From assembly GCF_010667645.1 (NCBI RefSeq), contig NZ_WHZV01000004.1:1-64000 (forward strand): DNA of 64,000 bases, given 5' to 3'. Source of the stretch: Bifidobacterium platyrrhinorum (GTDB lineage: Bacteria; Actinomycetota; Actinomycetes; Actinomycetales; Bifidobacteriaceae). Both the position numbers and the translations under genes were made by a program. The notes below the pieces were generated by a model. It did no database searches, was not told where the DNA came from, and was given only the letters and a program-made list of their open reading frames with translations. Below, one piece after another: positions 28,333 through 37,819 of this stretch. The first letter of the stretch is position 1, and every line of letters starts with the position of its first letter.

Positions 28333-31115
28333 CGCGTGCCTCCCTTCGTGCCCTTCGTATCGGCGGGCCGCGTCGCGTCGGAGACGCCGCGCAGCCGTTC
28401 GGTCAGGTCTTCGGTGTCCACGCTGTCCGTGGCGTCTTCGGTATCCGCGGTGCCCATACCGTCCGGAACCGGCTCCGGATTCGGTGCCGGAGCGGGTTCC
28501 GCAGTGGCGGGCGGGGCCGCGTGGGTGCCCGTGTGGGCGCCCACGTGCCGGCGCCGCCAGATGTAGCCGTTGAGCATCACGTCGCGGAACTGGTCGGCGT
28601 TCAGCGCGCTCACGCCGAGTTCTCGCGCGTAGTTCTCGCGCGTGTATTCGACGATGATGAGGAACGCGTCGATGACGATGATCGACGCGATCCACGCGGA
28701 CAGCATCGCGATCTTCGCCTTCGTGAAGAACAGCAGCAGCAGGAACAGGAACGGCAGCACGGTGAGCAGCACCAGGCCGGAGACGATCATCTTCGGGTAG
28801 CGGTCGAAGAACCGGTGCGCGCGGCGCTTGACGAACTCGCGCAGTTCGGCGGAGTTCGCGGCCACGCGGAACGTGGAGGTGAGCCGCACCCGTTCGTTGA
28901 CCATCGAATTGTGCTCGGTGATCATGAGGTCGGTGTCGCCGAGGCGGCGGTCGAACAGCGCGTTGAGGTTCATCGCGTAGCGGCGCACCACGAGCCCCAC
29001 GAACAGCGCGACCGGCAGATAGCACAGCAGATGGCCCAGATCCAGCCAGTAGTGGTTCGCGTAGGTGCCGGCGATCGGGCCGCGCATCGCGTTGATGCCG
29101 TAGGTGAACGGCAGCCACGGGTGCAGTTCGCGGAAGAAATCGGGCATGAGCTCGATGGGGTAGAGGCCGGATGCGCCCGGGATCTGCACGATGACGAGGA
29201 TCACGGCCACCGCCTTGCCGATGTGCCGGAACGCGACCGCCAGCGCGTAGATGATGTTCACGTAGACGAACGAGCATATGAGGCCGGCGAGCACGAACAG
29301 GACCGGGTGCTCGCACTGGATGCCGAGCACGAGGTCGCCGATCATCACGATGAGCGCCTGCAGCAGGCCGATCGAGACGAGCAGCATCCAGCGCCCCATG
29401 TACGCCTGCGTGGCGGTCAGGTGGCGCAGTTCGCCGCGCTCCTCGCGGTCCACTTCGAGCTTGTAGATGGCGATGAGCACGAATCCGCCCACCCACAGGG
29501 CGAGGTTCGTGTAGAACGGCGTGACCGCCGAACCGTAGTTGTCGGTCGGGTAGACGGTGCGCGTGTTCAGCGTGACCGGCGAGCCCATGAACTTGCCGAA
29601 CTCCTTGTCGTCCAGATGCAGGCGGTCCTTGACGGCGCGGTAGGTCGCGGAGCTGTCGAGCGTGGCGATGTCGGTGCGCACGGTGTTCACGTCGCCGATG
29701 AGTCGGTCGAGCGAGTCGCGCGTACCCGACACCGTGGTCTTCGTCTGCGCGATGGTGCCGGACAGTTGGTCGAGCAGTCCGTCGGTCTGGTCGATGGTGC
29801 CGGACAGCGAGGTGAGGGTGCCGCCGAGCGTGCCGTTGAGCGCGGCGAAGTTGTTGAGCGAGGCGGTGAGGCTCGGCGCGATGGTGCCGGTGAGTGTGCC
29901 GCGCGCCGTGTTGAGGCCCGTGATGCCGCCGTTGACGGCCGAGCCGGCCGCGCCGGACAGGTTCGTCGTGGCGTCCTTGCCGGCGGTGATGAACCGCGTG
30001 GCGTTCGACTGGAAGTCGTCGACCTGCTTCCGCTGTGCGGCGACCGCGTCGGCCAGCGCGTTCACCTGCGCCCAGATGCGTTGGCCGGCCGGGTCGGTGG
30101 TGTTCTCGTCGATGCCGGCCCGCCGCAGCGCGTCCTTGAGGCTTTCGACCGCGGCGGCCGTGTCGTTGAGCGGCGTGGACAACGCGCCGTGGATCTGGTC
30201 CACGGATTCCTGTGTGCGATTGAGCGTGTCCGTCACGTTCCCGGCGGCGGTGTTGACCTTCACGCCGATGCCGGACAGGTCGGACGACCCCTGGTCGAGT
30301 GCGCCGACCATCGTCGTGGTGAGCTTCTGCGACGAGGCCTGCGCCCGTTCGAGCAGCGTGCCCGATTGCGCGGAAGTGCGCTGCGCGGCGGCGATCGCGG
30401 ATTTCAGCGAGGCGGTGGTGCGTTTCGCGTCGGCGATGGTGCCGTCGGATCGGTCGAGCGTGGTCTGGACGTCGGCCAGCGCAGCGTTCGCCTTGCGGAT
30501 GGACGCGGCGACGGCGTCGAGGTCGCCGATCACGTCGTCCTGCGTGCGCGTGGTCGCCTGGTCGAGGTCGTCGCCGGCGTCCGCCACCGCCTTGGCGACG
30601 GTGTTGCCGACGGTGGTGACGAACGCCTGGTTGATCTGCTCGTCGATGGCGGTGGCGCCGGTGTCGGTGATCTTCGGCGCGATCGCGTTCTTCTTCTCGT
30701 TGACGTAGTAGGTGATCTTCGGGCGTTTCGCCGGGTCGGTGACGGCGTCGACGAGACTGGCGCTGAAGTCCTTCGGCAGGACGATGGCCGCGTAGTAGGA
30801 GCCCGACTGCATGCCTTCGAGCGCGTCCGTCTCGTCGACGAAGCGCCAGCCGAGCTGGTGGTTGCGCCTGAGCTGCGTGACGACCTGCCTGCCGGCGTTC
30901 AGTCTGCCGACGAGCGGCGAGTCGACGCCGCGGTCGTTGTTCGCCACGGCGACCTGGATGTTGCCGGTGGCCGAATACGGGTCCCAGTTCGCGAGGATGT
31001 TGAACCATGCGTACAGCGACGGGATGATCGCCACGCCCAGCGTGACCACGACGGCGACCGGGTTGCGCAGGATGCGCGTCAGGTCGCGGGTGAATACGCG
31101 CCATATCGTTCGCAC
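28329..31115 (-). CDS. YhgE/Pip family membrane protein (first of pair)
   Basis: A 928-residue paralogue of the downstream gene with the same plan. An N-terminal helix begins near residue 20. The extracellular coiled-coil region spans about 40-560, and the ABC-2-like helices include LGIQCEHPVLFVLAG and GLYPIELMPDFFREL. It has an extra pair of helices near 820-880 and a Pro/Thr/Asp-rich cytoplasmic tail. A GTG start at 31115, 6 bases after a GGAAGGAAGG run, leaves the normal VRTIWRVFTRDL beginning; the upstream open frame is not family-like. The pair probably forms a heteromeric complex (inference). Confidence 0.85.
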   Translation of the reverse strand: MRTIWRVFTRDLTRILRNPVAVVVTLGVAIIPSLYAWFNILANWDPYSATGNIQVAVANNDRGVDSPLVGRLNAGRQVVTQLRRNHQLGWRFVDETDALEGMQSGSYYAAIVLPKDFSASLVDAVTDPAKRPKITYYVNEKKNAIAPKITDTGATAIDEQINQAFVTTVGNTVAKAVADAGDDLDQATTRTQDDVIGDLDAVAASIRKANAALADVQTTLDRSDGTIADAKRTTASLKSAIAAAQRTSAQSGTLLERAQASSQKLTTTMVGALDQGSSDLSGIGVKVNTAAGNVTDTLNRTQESVDQIHGALSTPLNDTAAAVESLKDALRRAGIDENTTDPAGQRIWAQVNALADAVAAQRKQVDDFQSNATRFITAGKDATTNLSGAAGSAVNGGITGLNTARGTLTGTIAPSLTASLNNFAALNGTLGGTLTSLSGTIDQTDGLLDQLSGTIAQTKTTVSGTRDSLDRLIGDVNTVRTDIATLDSSATYRAVKDRLHLDDKEFGKFMGSPVTLNTRTVYPTDNYGSAVTPFYTNLALWVGGFVLIAIYKLEVDREERGELRHLTATQAYMGRWMLLVSIGLLQALIVMIGDLVLGIQCEHPVLFVLAGLICSFVYVNIIYALAVAFRHIGKAVAVILVIVQIPGASGLYPIELMPDFFRELHPWLPFTYGINAMRGPIAGTYANHYWLDLGHLLCYLPVALFVGLVVRRYAMNLNALFDRRLGDTDLMITEHNSMVNERVRLTSTFRVAANSAELREFVKRRAHRFFDRYPKMIVSGLVLLTVLPFLFLLLLFFTKAKIAMLSAWIASIIVIDAFLIIVEYTRENYARELGVSALNADQFRDVMLNGYIWRRRHVGAHTGTHAAPPATAEPAPAPNPEPVPDGMGTADTEDATDSVDTEDLTERLRGVSDATRPADTKGTKGGTR

Positions 31116-31392
31116 TTCGACGGCCTTCCTTCCTTCGGGCCGTGTCGCACGCGCGTCGCCGTGCGGCGCGGCGTTGCGTTCGCGTGCGTATGGTTCCCAT
31201 GCGTACTGCGCAGCACAATACTCAGGGGCGCGGCGCGGCGTCCGCCGGCGGACTCCCGCGTCTAGCGATACGGACACGGTATGTCCATCATGTGGTCATC
31301 GTTCTGGAAGCGGGTTCGTGCGGAAGGCGGAGGGGGAGGCGTCGCCGCACGTTCGCGACGGCGCGTCCGAGGGGGTGGGGGATACTGGAGGC

Positions 31393-32376
31393 ATGACCAA
31401 TGCAGCGGATGTGAACGTGAACGACGTGAACGAACCGGCCGGGGCGAAGGCCGGCGCGGCGGCCGTGGGCGGTGGCGCGGCGACGCCCGTCGCCGTCCCG
31501 GCCGGCACCGTGGTGCTCGCCGCAACCCCGATCGGCAACGTGGGCGACGCGTCCGCACGACTGCGCGCGCTGCTCGAACGCGCCGACATCGTCGCCGCCG
31601 AGGACACGCGCCGCCTCTACGACCTCGCGAACCGTCTCGGCGTGCACGTGAACGGCCGCGTCGTCGCCTACCATGACCACAACGAGCGCGACAAGGCCGA
31701 CGGCCTGCTCGACAACGTGGAGACCGGCGCGACCGTGCTCGTCGTCTCCGACGCGGGCATGCCCACCATCAACGACCCGGGCCTGGCGATCGTGCGCCGC
31801 GCCATCGAACGCGGCCTGCCGGTCACCTGCGCGCCCGGCCCCTCCGCCGTGCTCGACGCGCTCGCCCTGTCCGGACTGCCCACCGACCGCTTCTGCTACG
31901 AGGGATTCCTGCCGCGCAAGCATTCCGAACGCGTGCAGCACCTGCGCATGCTGCAGGGGGAGCGACGCACGATGGTGTTCTACGAGACGCTGCACCGCAT
32001 CGAGGAGTCGATGGAGGACCTGCTCGACGCGTTCGGCCCGAACCGCCGTATGGCGCTGTGCCGCGAACTGACCAAGGACTACGAGCAGATCCGCCGCGGC
32101 ACGATCGTCGAGATCCGCGACGGCGTGCGCGAGGATCCGCCGCGCGGCGAGATGGTGCTCGTCGTCGCGGGCGCCTCCGACGAGGAGGCCGCCGCTGTGG
32201 CGCCGAGCAGCCTGTCCGTCGAGGATCTGGCCGTGCTGGCCATCGACCGCGCGCTCGAGGACGGGCTGCGCATCAAGGAGGCGATCACCCAGGTCGTCGG
32301 CGAGCACCCGTTGCCCGACGGTTCGCTCGTCAACCGCAAGCAGGTCTACCAGGCCGTGCTCGCCATCAAGCAGTAG
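31393..32376 (+). CDS. rsmI: 16S rRNA (cytidine(1402)-2'-O)-methyltransferase RsmI
   Basis: A 327-residue RsmI, which 2'-O-methylates C1402 of 16S rRNA using SAM. After a ~37-residue Ala/Asn/Val-rich extension come TPIGN (45-49), AEDTR (69-73), the SDAGMPTINDPG loop and CAPGPSAVLDALALSG, all family hallmarks. GATACT at 31381-31386 could be a -10 box only 6 nt from the ATG; GGAGG overlaps the same spot. The 3' end overlaps the converging small gene by 11 bases. Confidence 0.95.
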   Translation: MTNAADVNVNDVNEPAGAKAGAAAVGGGAATPVAVPAGTVVLAATPIGNVGDASARLRALLERADIVAAEDTRRLYDLANRLGVHVNGRVVAYHDHNERDKADGLLDNVETGATVLVVSDAGMPTINDPGLAIVRRAIERGLPVTCAPGPSAVLDALALSGLPTDRFCYEGFLPRKHSERVQHLRMLQGERRTMVFYETLHRIEESMEDLLDAFGPNRRMALCRELTKDYEQIRRGTIVEIRDGVREDPPRGEMVLVVAGASDEEAAAVAPSSLSVEDLAVLAIDRALEDGLRIKEAITQVVGEHPLPDGSLVNRKQVYQAVLAIKQ

Positions 32377-32803
32377 GCGTGCGGCCGCGCCGGCGCGCCT
32401 GCCGGGAATCCAACGAGTCCAGCAGCACGGTGAGCGCGCGCTTCACGCCCGGCCCGCCGGCCTGCGAGACGTATTCGAGCAGCGCCGCGTCCGCATTCGG
32501 GTTGGCGACGAGCCACCGCCGCAGTTCGGGCGCGGTGCGCGCGATATGCCACAGCACGTCCATGCCGGTCGCCGGGTCGGCGGCGACGAGCGGCGTGAGC
32601 TCCAGCGGGGGAGCGGGCGGCTCCAGCGCCTTGCGTCCGCGTGCGGCCGTGCCGGCGCCCGCCATGCCATGCGCCATGCGGCCGAGCCGACCGGCGCGCG
32701 CCAACGCCCGCAGCCGTCGCGTCGCGCGCCGTTGCCGCCTGTGCGTCCTGCGTGATGACCGATGCGCCGACCCCGATGCGCGTCGCCCGTTCCCGGCGCT
32801 CAT
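32366..32803 (-). CDS. Small protein with leucine-rich-repeat-variant-like region
   Basis: A 145-residue basic protein. The first ~55 residues are Arg/Ala-rich. The second half contains LWHIARTAPELRRWLVANPNADAALLEYVSQAGG (in pieces: LWHIARTAPELRRWL, VANPNADAALLEYVS). This matches the short helical pattern of variant leucine-rich repeats (NPN-D-LL). Function unknown. Its start overlaps the stop of the upstream AbiEi-like gene (ATGA), so the two are translationally coupled. Confidence 0.6.
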   Translation of the reverse strand: MSAGNGRRASGSAHRSSRRTHRRQRRATRRLRALARAGRLGRMAHGMAGAGTAARGRKALEPPAPPLELTPLVAADPATGMDVLWHIARTAPELRRWLVANPNADAALLEYVSQAGGPGVKRALTVLLDSLDSRQARRRGRTPTA

Positions 32804-33513
32804 GGGATGTCCTCCTCACGCGGCGTCCGGCCGATCGCCGTCGCCTGCCATACCGCCCCGTGACGGTGCCCGTAGCATCGGCCCACCTGGACGAGGAAGG
32901 CCCGCGCCTGCGGCGTCGCCGGCATGTTCGGGTTCTCGTCGAGCAGCGAGATGCAGTCGTCGGGGGAGAACCCATAGGCGTCCATGAGGTCGACGACGGC
33001 GCCGTCGAGTCCGCGGAACCCGCGTGCGGGCGCATCGTCGCGGAACAGCGAGGCGATGTCGCATGCGGTGCGCGTGGGGTCGGTGAGGCTGAGCGCGCCG
33101 AGGCTGGTCAGATGCCGCATCGTGACCTGCCGCGAGAACACGCGGATGCGGTGGCCGTGCTGGGCCGCGCGGAAGTGCGAGCGCGACAGCACGTCGAGTG
33201 TGTCCGGGAAGTCGCCGCCCATCCACACCCACAGCGCGGTGAGCGCGCACGCCGACGAGGCGAACGGGATGATGCGGTGGATGATCGTCGCGCGGCCGTA
33301 CAGGGTGGCCGCGTGGTCGTGCCAATAGCCGCTGTCCGGGTCGAGCGTGTGCACCGTGCCGTTCGCGGCGAGACGGGAGAGGCTCAGCGGGCCCGGCAGG
33401 TCGTGCAGTCGCAGGATCGACGGCACCATCGGTTCGACCCGGAGGGGGCTTGAGCCGGGCGTCGGCGGCGACGTCATCGGCAGATAGGGCGGGTGGTTCG
33501 GGGGATGGCTCAT
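32800..33513 (-). CDS. AbiEi-like protein (orphan)
   Basis: A 237-residue protein resembling AbiEi-type proteins, with the C-terminal domain seen in type IV antitoxins and many actinobacterial single genes. Marks include a SRLAANGTVHTL wing-like start, IPFASSACALTALWV, VTMRHLTSLGALSLTDPTRTACDIASL and a later LMDAYGF segment. No AbiEii nucleotidyltransferase toxin gene is adjacent; the partner gene is the small LRV-like protein. Start choice is uncertain: an in-frame upstream ATG at 33612 would add 33 residues. Confidence 0.6.
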   Translation of the reverse strand: MSHPPNHPPYLPMTSPPTPGSSPLRVEPMVPSILRLHDLPGPLSLSRLAANGTVHTLDPDSGYWHDHAATLYGRATIIHRIIPFASSACALTALWVWMGGDFPDTLDVLSRSHFRAAQHGHRIRVFSRQVTMRHLTSLGALSLTDPTRTACDIASLFRDDAPARGFRGLDGAVVDLMDAYGFSPDDCISLLDENPNMPATPQARAFLVQVGRCYGHRHGAVWQATAIGRTPREEDIP

Positions 33514-33661
33514 GGCGCGCAACGGTACCCGCCCGCGGGGCCGGCCGCGAATCCGCGCGACGGGGCCTGCGGCGTTGTGCGCAATCCGGTGGATGGGCGG
33601 GGGTTTGTCCACGGTCGCGGACGCGTTCCGGTGTCCCCGCCGCGCCCGATAATTCGGTCTT

Positions 33662-35548
33662 ATGAGTCATATTCTGGTGAATGTTGCATGGCCGTACGCG
33701 AACGGCCCCCGCCACATCGGCCACGTGGCCGGTTTCGGCGTGCCCTCCGACGTGTACGCGCGCTACGAGCGCATGAAGGGCAACGACGTGCTGATGGTCT
33801 CCGGTACCGACGAACACGGCACCCCGATCCTCGTCGAGGCGGAGAAGGAGGGGTTGAGCGCGCAGGAGCTCGCCAACCGCTACAACCGCGTGATCGCCAA
33901 GGACCTGTGCGACCTGGGCCTGAGCTACGACCTGTTCACGCGCACCACCACCGGCAACCACGAGCACGTGGTGCAGGAGATGTTCACGCAGTGCCTGAAG
34001 AACGGCTACATCTACAAGGGCACGCAGCAGGTGGCTATCTCCCCGTCCACCGGCCGCACCCTGCCGGACCGCTACATCGAGGGCGAGTGCCCGATCTGCC
34101 ATGCCGAAGGCGCGCGCGGCGACCAGTGCGACGCCTGCGGCAACGAGCTCGACCCGGACGAGCTCATCAACCCCGTCTCCAAGATCAACGGCGAGACCCC
34201 GCGCTTCGAGGAGACCGAGCACTACTTCCTCGACCTGCCGGCGCTCGCCGAGGCGAACCTCGCCTGGCTGAACACCCGTGAGGGGTGGCGCACCAACGTC
34301 ATCAACTTCTCCAAGGGCCTGTTCAAGGAGGTCAAGCCGCGCGCCATCACCCGCGACATCGACTGGGGCATCCCGGTGCCGGTGAAGGGCTGGATCGACA
34401 ACCCGAACAAGAAGCTGTACGTGTGGTTCGACGCCGTGATCGGCTACCTGTCCGCCTCGATCGAATGGGCGCGCCGCCAGGGCGACCCGGAGCTGTGGCG
34501 CAAGTGGTGGAACGACCCGAAGTGCCCGGCCTACTACTTCATGGGCAAGGACAACATCACGTTCCACTCCCAGATCTGGCCCTCCGAGATGCTCGCCTAC
34601 AACGGCCAGGGCTCCAAGGGCGGCGAGACCGGCAAGCTCGGCCCGCTGAACATGCCCGAGCAGGTCGTCGCCTCCGAGTTCATGACGATGGAGGGCAAGA
34701 AGTTCTCCTCCTCGCGCGGCATCGTCATCTACGTCAAGGACATCCTCTCCCGCTACCCGGTGGACGCGGTGCGCTACTACATCTCCATCGCCGGTCCGGA
34801 GAGCTCCGACTCCGACTTCACGTGGGCCGAGTTCGTGCGCCACAACAACGAGGAGCTCGCCTCCTCCTGGGGCAACCTGGTCAACCGCGTCGCCAACCTC
34901 ATCGCCAAGAACTTCGGCGAGATCCCGGCGCTCGACGAGGATTCGATGACCGACGCGGACCGCGCCCTGCTCGCCGAGACCCGCGACGCGTTCGCCACGG
35001 TCGGCGGATTCATCGAGAACCACCACCAGAAGGCGGGCCTCATCGAGGCGATGCGCGTGGTCGGCGACATCAACAAGTACATCTCCGCCACCGAACCGTG
35101 GAAGATCAAGGACGACGAGAAGCGCCTCGGCACCGTGCTGCACGTGGCCGCGCAGGCCGTGGCCGACGCGAACCACCTGCTCGCCCCGTTCCTGCCGCAC
35201 GCCTCGCAGAAGGTGTGGGAGGCCCTGGGCGGCAAGGGCGTGTTCTCGCCGCTGCCGCGCCTCGAGGAGGTCGAGGACCTCGACAAGCCGGGCTTCGAGT
35301 ACCCGATCATCACCGGCGACTACAAGCTCGGCGAGACCGTGCACCCGTGGGAGAGCGAGCCGATCGAGGTGGGCGCGCCCGTCGCCAAGCCCACGCCGAT
35401 CTTCGCGAAGATCCCGAAGGAGGCCGTCGAGGAGGAGCTGGCGCGCTTCGACGAGGCGCTCGCCGCCCGCCGCGCCGCCGAGGCCGAGCGTCTGGCCGCC
35501 GAGAAGGCCAAGCTCGCCGCCGAAGGCGCCGGGGCCAAGGCCGAGTGA
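33662..35548 (+). CDS. metG: Methionyl-tRNA synthetase
   Basis: A 628-residue class Ia synthetase charging tRNA-Met. The HIGH-type motif is PRHIGH (residues 16-21), and the KMSKS equivalent is KFSSS (about 345). A single zinc knuckle has CPIC and CDAC pairs near 140-160. An anticodon-binding helical domain follows (about 390-560). The tail ends in an Ala/Glu/Lys helix, and the tRNA-binding EMAP domain is absent. GATAAT at 33648-33653 is 8 nt before the ATG and there is no Shine-Dalgarno, so the mRNA is likely leaderless. Confidence 0.97.
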   Translation: MSHILVNVAWPYANGPRHIGHVAGFGVPSDVYARYERMKGNDVLMVSGTDEHGTPILVEAEKEGLSAQELANRYNRVIAKDLCDLGLSYDLFTRTTTGNHEHVVQEMFTQCLKNGYIYKGTQQVAISPSTGRTLPDRYIEGECPICHAEGARGDQCDACGNELDPDELINPVSKINGETPRFEETEHYFLDLPALAEANLAWLNTREGWRTNVINFSKGLFKEVKPRAITRDIDWGIPVPVKGWIDNPNKKLYVWFDAVIGYLSASIEWARRQGDPELWRKWWNDPKCPAYYFMGKDNITFHSQIWPSEMLAYNGQGSKGGETGKLGPLNMPEQVVASEFMTMEGKKFSSSRGIVIYVKDILSRYPVDAVRYYISIAGPESSDSDFTWAEFVRHNNEELASSWGNLVNRVANLIAKNFGEIPALDEDSMTDADRALLAETRDAFATVGGFIENHHQKAGLIEAMRVVGDINKYISATEPWKIKDDEKRLGTVLHVAAQAVADANHLLAPFLPHASQKVWEALGGKGVFSPLPRLEEVEDLDKPGFEYPIITGDYKLGETVHPWESEPIEVGAPVAKPTPIFAKIPKEAVEEELARFDEALAARRAAEAERLAAEKAKLAAEGAGAKAE

Positions 35549-35554
35549 CGCCCG

Positions 35555-35592
35555 GACGCCGTGTGGTGGTCACAAAACCGTCACACGGCGTC
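35555..35592 (+). terminator. Hairpin after metG
   Basis: GACGCCGTGTG (35555-35565) pairs perfectly with CACACGGCGTC (35582-35592), starting 7 bases after the metG stop. No U-tract. Confidence 0.6.
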
Positions 35593-35728
35593 AAGAGGTT
35601 TCTCAGGAACGCGCATCGTTCCTCCAAGGGACGGGCGGTTTACTGTTAATCGTCAGCGGTTGAAGTTGCACCGCGGGCGAGGTTCTTCCCGGACCCCATA
35701 ACTGAACCCTTCTTCTCTCTTCTCTCTC

Positions 35729-35760
35729 ACCCGGCGGTTTCTCCCCGCCGGGTTTCTTTT
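35729..35760 (+). terminator. Orphan intrinsic terminator
   Basis: ACCCGGCGG pairs with CCGCCGGGT, followed by TTCTTTTC. It lies 180 bases past metG, after its own hairpin, so it may end a separate short transcript. Confidence 0.75.
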
Positions 35761-36060
35761 CTCCGTTTGCTCCGGCGTTCTCCGGCGGTTATCCGGCCGT
35801 TTGCTCCGGCCGTGGTTCGGCGGTTCTCCGGTGGCGTCGTGCCGCCTGCATCGCGCCGTCGCAACCCCTATATTCCCCGAAAACCACGATGCGGCGGTCT
35901 CGGGCGTGATAGGGGGTCGGTCCCTCCGGCGGTGCCGTGCCTTGCCTGCGGCACGGTTGGCGGATTGTGAACGCTTCGCGGCGATTGTCGGGGGGAGAGC
36001 GGAACGGGGGAATGATGCTATCTTGCCGGTGAAGCGAAGAAGTGACCGGTGGACCGGTGC

Positions 36061-36080
36061 CGCCCACCGGGGGGGGGGTG
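36061..36080. repeat. Poly-G tract in the leader of the HTH gene
   Basis: A run of ten G bases (about 36069-36078) ends some 10 bases before the ATG at 36088, where the ribosome binding site should be. Slippage here would alter the Shine-Dalgarno strength and spacing. Confidence 0.6.
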
Positions 36081-36087
36081 GATCATC

Positions 36088-36822
36088 ATGGCGCATTCGA
36101 CGTTCACGAAAGAGGAGGTCGCGTACCTGTATTCACTGCCCGCGGTCAGTCGCGTCATCGACGGGCGCATCACCTACGACAAGGCGTTCAAGCGCGAGTG
36201 CGTGCGGCAGTACCTCGCCGGCCGTTCGCCGTCCCGCATCTTCCGCGAGGCCGGGTTGGACCCGGAGCTCGTGGGCTACAAGCGCATCGAACGGTGCATG
36301 GCCCGGTGGAAGGAACGCTACGGCGACGAAGTGTCCGGCGCCGCGGGGCGCGACGGCGAGGACCTGGAGCCGTTGCCGGCCGGGCACGGCGCCGCGTACC
36401 TCAAGGAGATCGGCCAGCAGATCCACCGCATCGAGGAACTGGAAAACACGGTCTCCAGCATGCGCACGCGCATCATGCGGCTGACGAACCTGCTCCAACG
36501 CGACGCGCTGTCTTCCGCGGGCGTCGCCGACGATGTTTCCGTGGGTGACGCCGGGGATGGCGTCGGGGGCGGCGTCGGAACGGCCGGTCCCGAAAACGGC
36601 GACGCCGGTTTCCCGGGAGAGGGGCATGCGTCCGAGGCGCCCGTGCGGTCCGGCGCCGCGGCTCCGGCGGGCTCGCGCGGCGCCACCCATGTGGAGGTGT
36701 ACGTCGTGGAGCGCGACGACTTCGGCAATGTCGTCGACATGCGCATGTTCGTCAACGGCGGCCGGCTGTCGCATGACGTTCCCGCGGACGTCGCCGACGC
36801 GCTCGCCGGCGGCGGGAAGTAG
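36088..36822 (+). CDS. HTH protein resembling transposase orfA
   Basis: A 244-residue protein. Residues 1-80 (VAYLYSLPAVSRVIDGRITYDKAFKRECVRQYL, in parts) match the helix-turn-helix seen at the start of IS3/IS150-type OrfA proteins: a variable start, RITYDKAFK, RQYLAGRSPSRIFREAGLDPELVG and a basic RCMARWKERYGDE end. A coiled-coil segment (about 105-140) follows, then a Gly/Ala/Asp-rich linker and a 45-residue C-terminal piece. No OrfB or inverted repeats are present, so it is probably a domesticated transposase-derived regulator. Function unknown. Confidence 0.6.
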   Translation: MAHSTFTKEEVAYLYSLPAVSRVIDGRITYDKAFKRECVRQYLAGRSPSRIFREAGLDPELVGYKRIERCMARWKERYGDEVSGAAGRDGEDLEPLPAGHGAAYLKEIGQQIHRIEELENTVSSMRTRIMRLTNLLQRDALSSAGVADDVSVGDAGDGVGGGVGTAGPENGDAGFPGEGHASEAPVRSGAAAPAGSRGATHVEVYVVERDDFGNVVDMRMFVNGGRLSHDVPADVADALAGGGK

Positions 36823-36843
36823 GCGCCGGGCCTTCCCGCGCGT

Positions 36844-37638
36844 TCAGGCCGCGGGGAAGACCTTCTGGCGGATCGAATCGATGACCATCGCCTCGGATTC
36901 GTCGAGGTACTGGCTCAGATAGGCGCAGGCCTCGGCGCGCTTGCCGGAGATGATGAGCCCGGCGATGTGCTGGTCGGGCTCCAGCCAGCGTTCCTGCAGT
37001 TCGCCCTGGTCGGCGAAGTTCGCGAAGACGAGTCGCGTCTGCGCGAGGATGTTCGCGAAATACTGGTCGAGCAGCGGCGAATCGATGAGTGCGACGATCT
37101 CGTGGTGGAACATGAGGCTCGCCGTGCCGTACTGGCGCCAGCGCTGGGCGTCGTGCAGGGAGCGCGAGGCGTCGACGCTGTCGCGCAAGCGGCGCAGCCG
37201 TTCCCGCGGGGCGTTGACGCTGGCTTCGATGCCCGCCTTCTCGAGCACGCGCCGCACCCGGTAGATGTCGTGCACCTTGTCCTCGTCCGGCATGGCGACG
37301 GTGGCGCTTTTGTTGGAGACGAGGGTGACCAGGCCCATGTACTGCAGCTGGCGCAGGGCGCCGCGCAACGTGTTGCGCGAGACGTCGAAGCGCTGGGCGA
37401 GCCGGATCTCCTTGAGGCTGGTGCCGGCGGTGAGCTCGCCGGTGGTGATCTCCTCGCGCAGGCGCATGGCCACGATCTCGGCGGTCGGCTTCGCGGTGTC
37501 ACGCGGGGCCGGCGCCCCGGCGCCCGTCGCATCGGGGGCCTCCGTGCGTGCATCGGCCGCTTCCGTGCCTTCCCTACGTCGTGCGTCTCCCGTATGCCCC
37601 GCATCCACGGCCGACGGTTCCTCCGTCCACTTCGTCAT
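36844..37638 (-). CDS. GntR-family transcriptional regulator (FadR type)
   Basis: A 264-residue regulator. The first ~45 residues are a low-complexity extension. The GntR winged HTH spans about 46-115 (AMRLREEITTGELTAG, RFDVSRNTLRGALRQL) and the FCD-type helical effector domain about 120-262. It is divergent from the ABC cassette at 37847, with paired palindromic sites in between, so it most likely controls that cassette and itself. The Shine-Dalgarno is weak. The ligand is unknown. Confidence 0.88.
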   Translation of the reverse strand: MTKWTEEPSAVDAGHTGDARRREGTEAADARTEAPDATGAGAPAPRDTAKPTAEIVAMRLREEITTGELTAGTSLKEIRLAQRFDVSRNTLRGALRQLQYMGLVTLVSNKSATVAMPDEDKVHDIYRVRRVLEKAGIEASVNAPRERLRRLRDSVDASRSLHDAQRWRQYGTASLMFHHEIVALIDSPLLDQYFANILAQTRLVFANFADQGELQERWLEPDQHIAGLIISGKRAEACAYLSQYLDESEAMVIDSIRQKVFPAA

Positions 37639-37733
37639 GGAACACCTGCCCTCCGTCTGCGTTCCGGCGAATGCCGGAACCATTTTCGCACATCGGCCCT
37701 TGCCTTATCGACAACGTAGCCGAAGCGCTCTTG

Positions 37734-37746
37734 TTTGTTGAACAAT
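37734..37746. promoter_or_regulatory. Putative GntR operator 1
   Basis: TTTGTTGAACAAT is a near-palindrome. It is the reverse-complement form of operator 2 with one mismatch, and lies upstream of the gntR start. Confidence 0.6.
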
Positions 37747-37819
37747 ATTATGCCAATGGATGTTTGTTGCGAGCCTGTTTCGCTGGAAACTCGATGTTTA
37801 CCTGAGGAAAACAGTAGAA

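Larger units (their letters stand above)
35593..36087. other. Gene-free spacer with terminator and GC-rich iterons
   Basis: After the metG hairpin comes GTTTACTGTTAAT, promoter-like, then a pyrimidine-rich tract and a strong hairpin (35729-35753) followed by TTCTTTT. This could bound a small RNA of about 100 nt. At 35765-35833 six degenerate 11-13 base units of the form GTTNTCCGGCG follow one another. No protein gene is supported. Confidence 0.45.

Noticed and set aside
25957-31218. A 1753-codon open frame on the minus strand spanning both YhgE/Pip genes
   Set aside because: In its upstream half it is an out-of-frame reading of the first YhgE gene, with Arg/His/Pro-rich nonsense; only the portion from 28332 down is family-like. 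High GC makes long empty frames common.
32800-33513. Complete AbiE toxin-antitoxin system
   Set aside because: No nucleotidyltransferase toxin gene is present next to it.
35765-35833. CRISPR-like or plasmid-type iteron array
   Set aside because: Units are only 11-13 bases, degenerate and without spacers; no cas or rep genes nearby. Kept only as a weak repeat finding.
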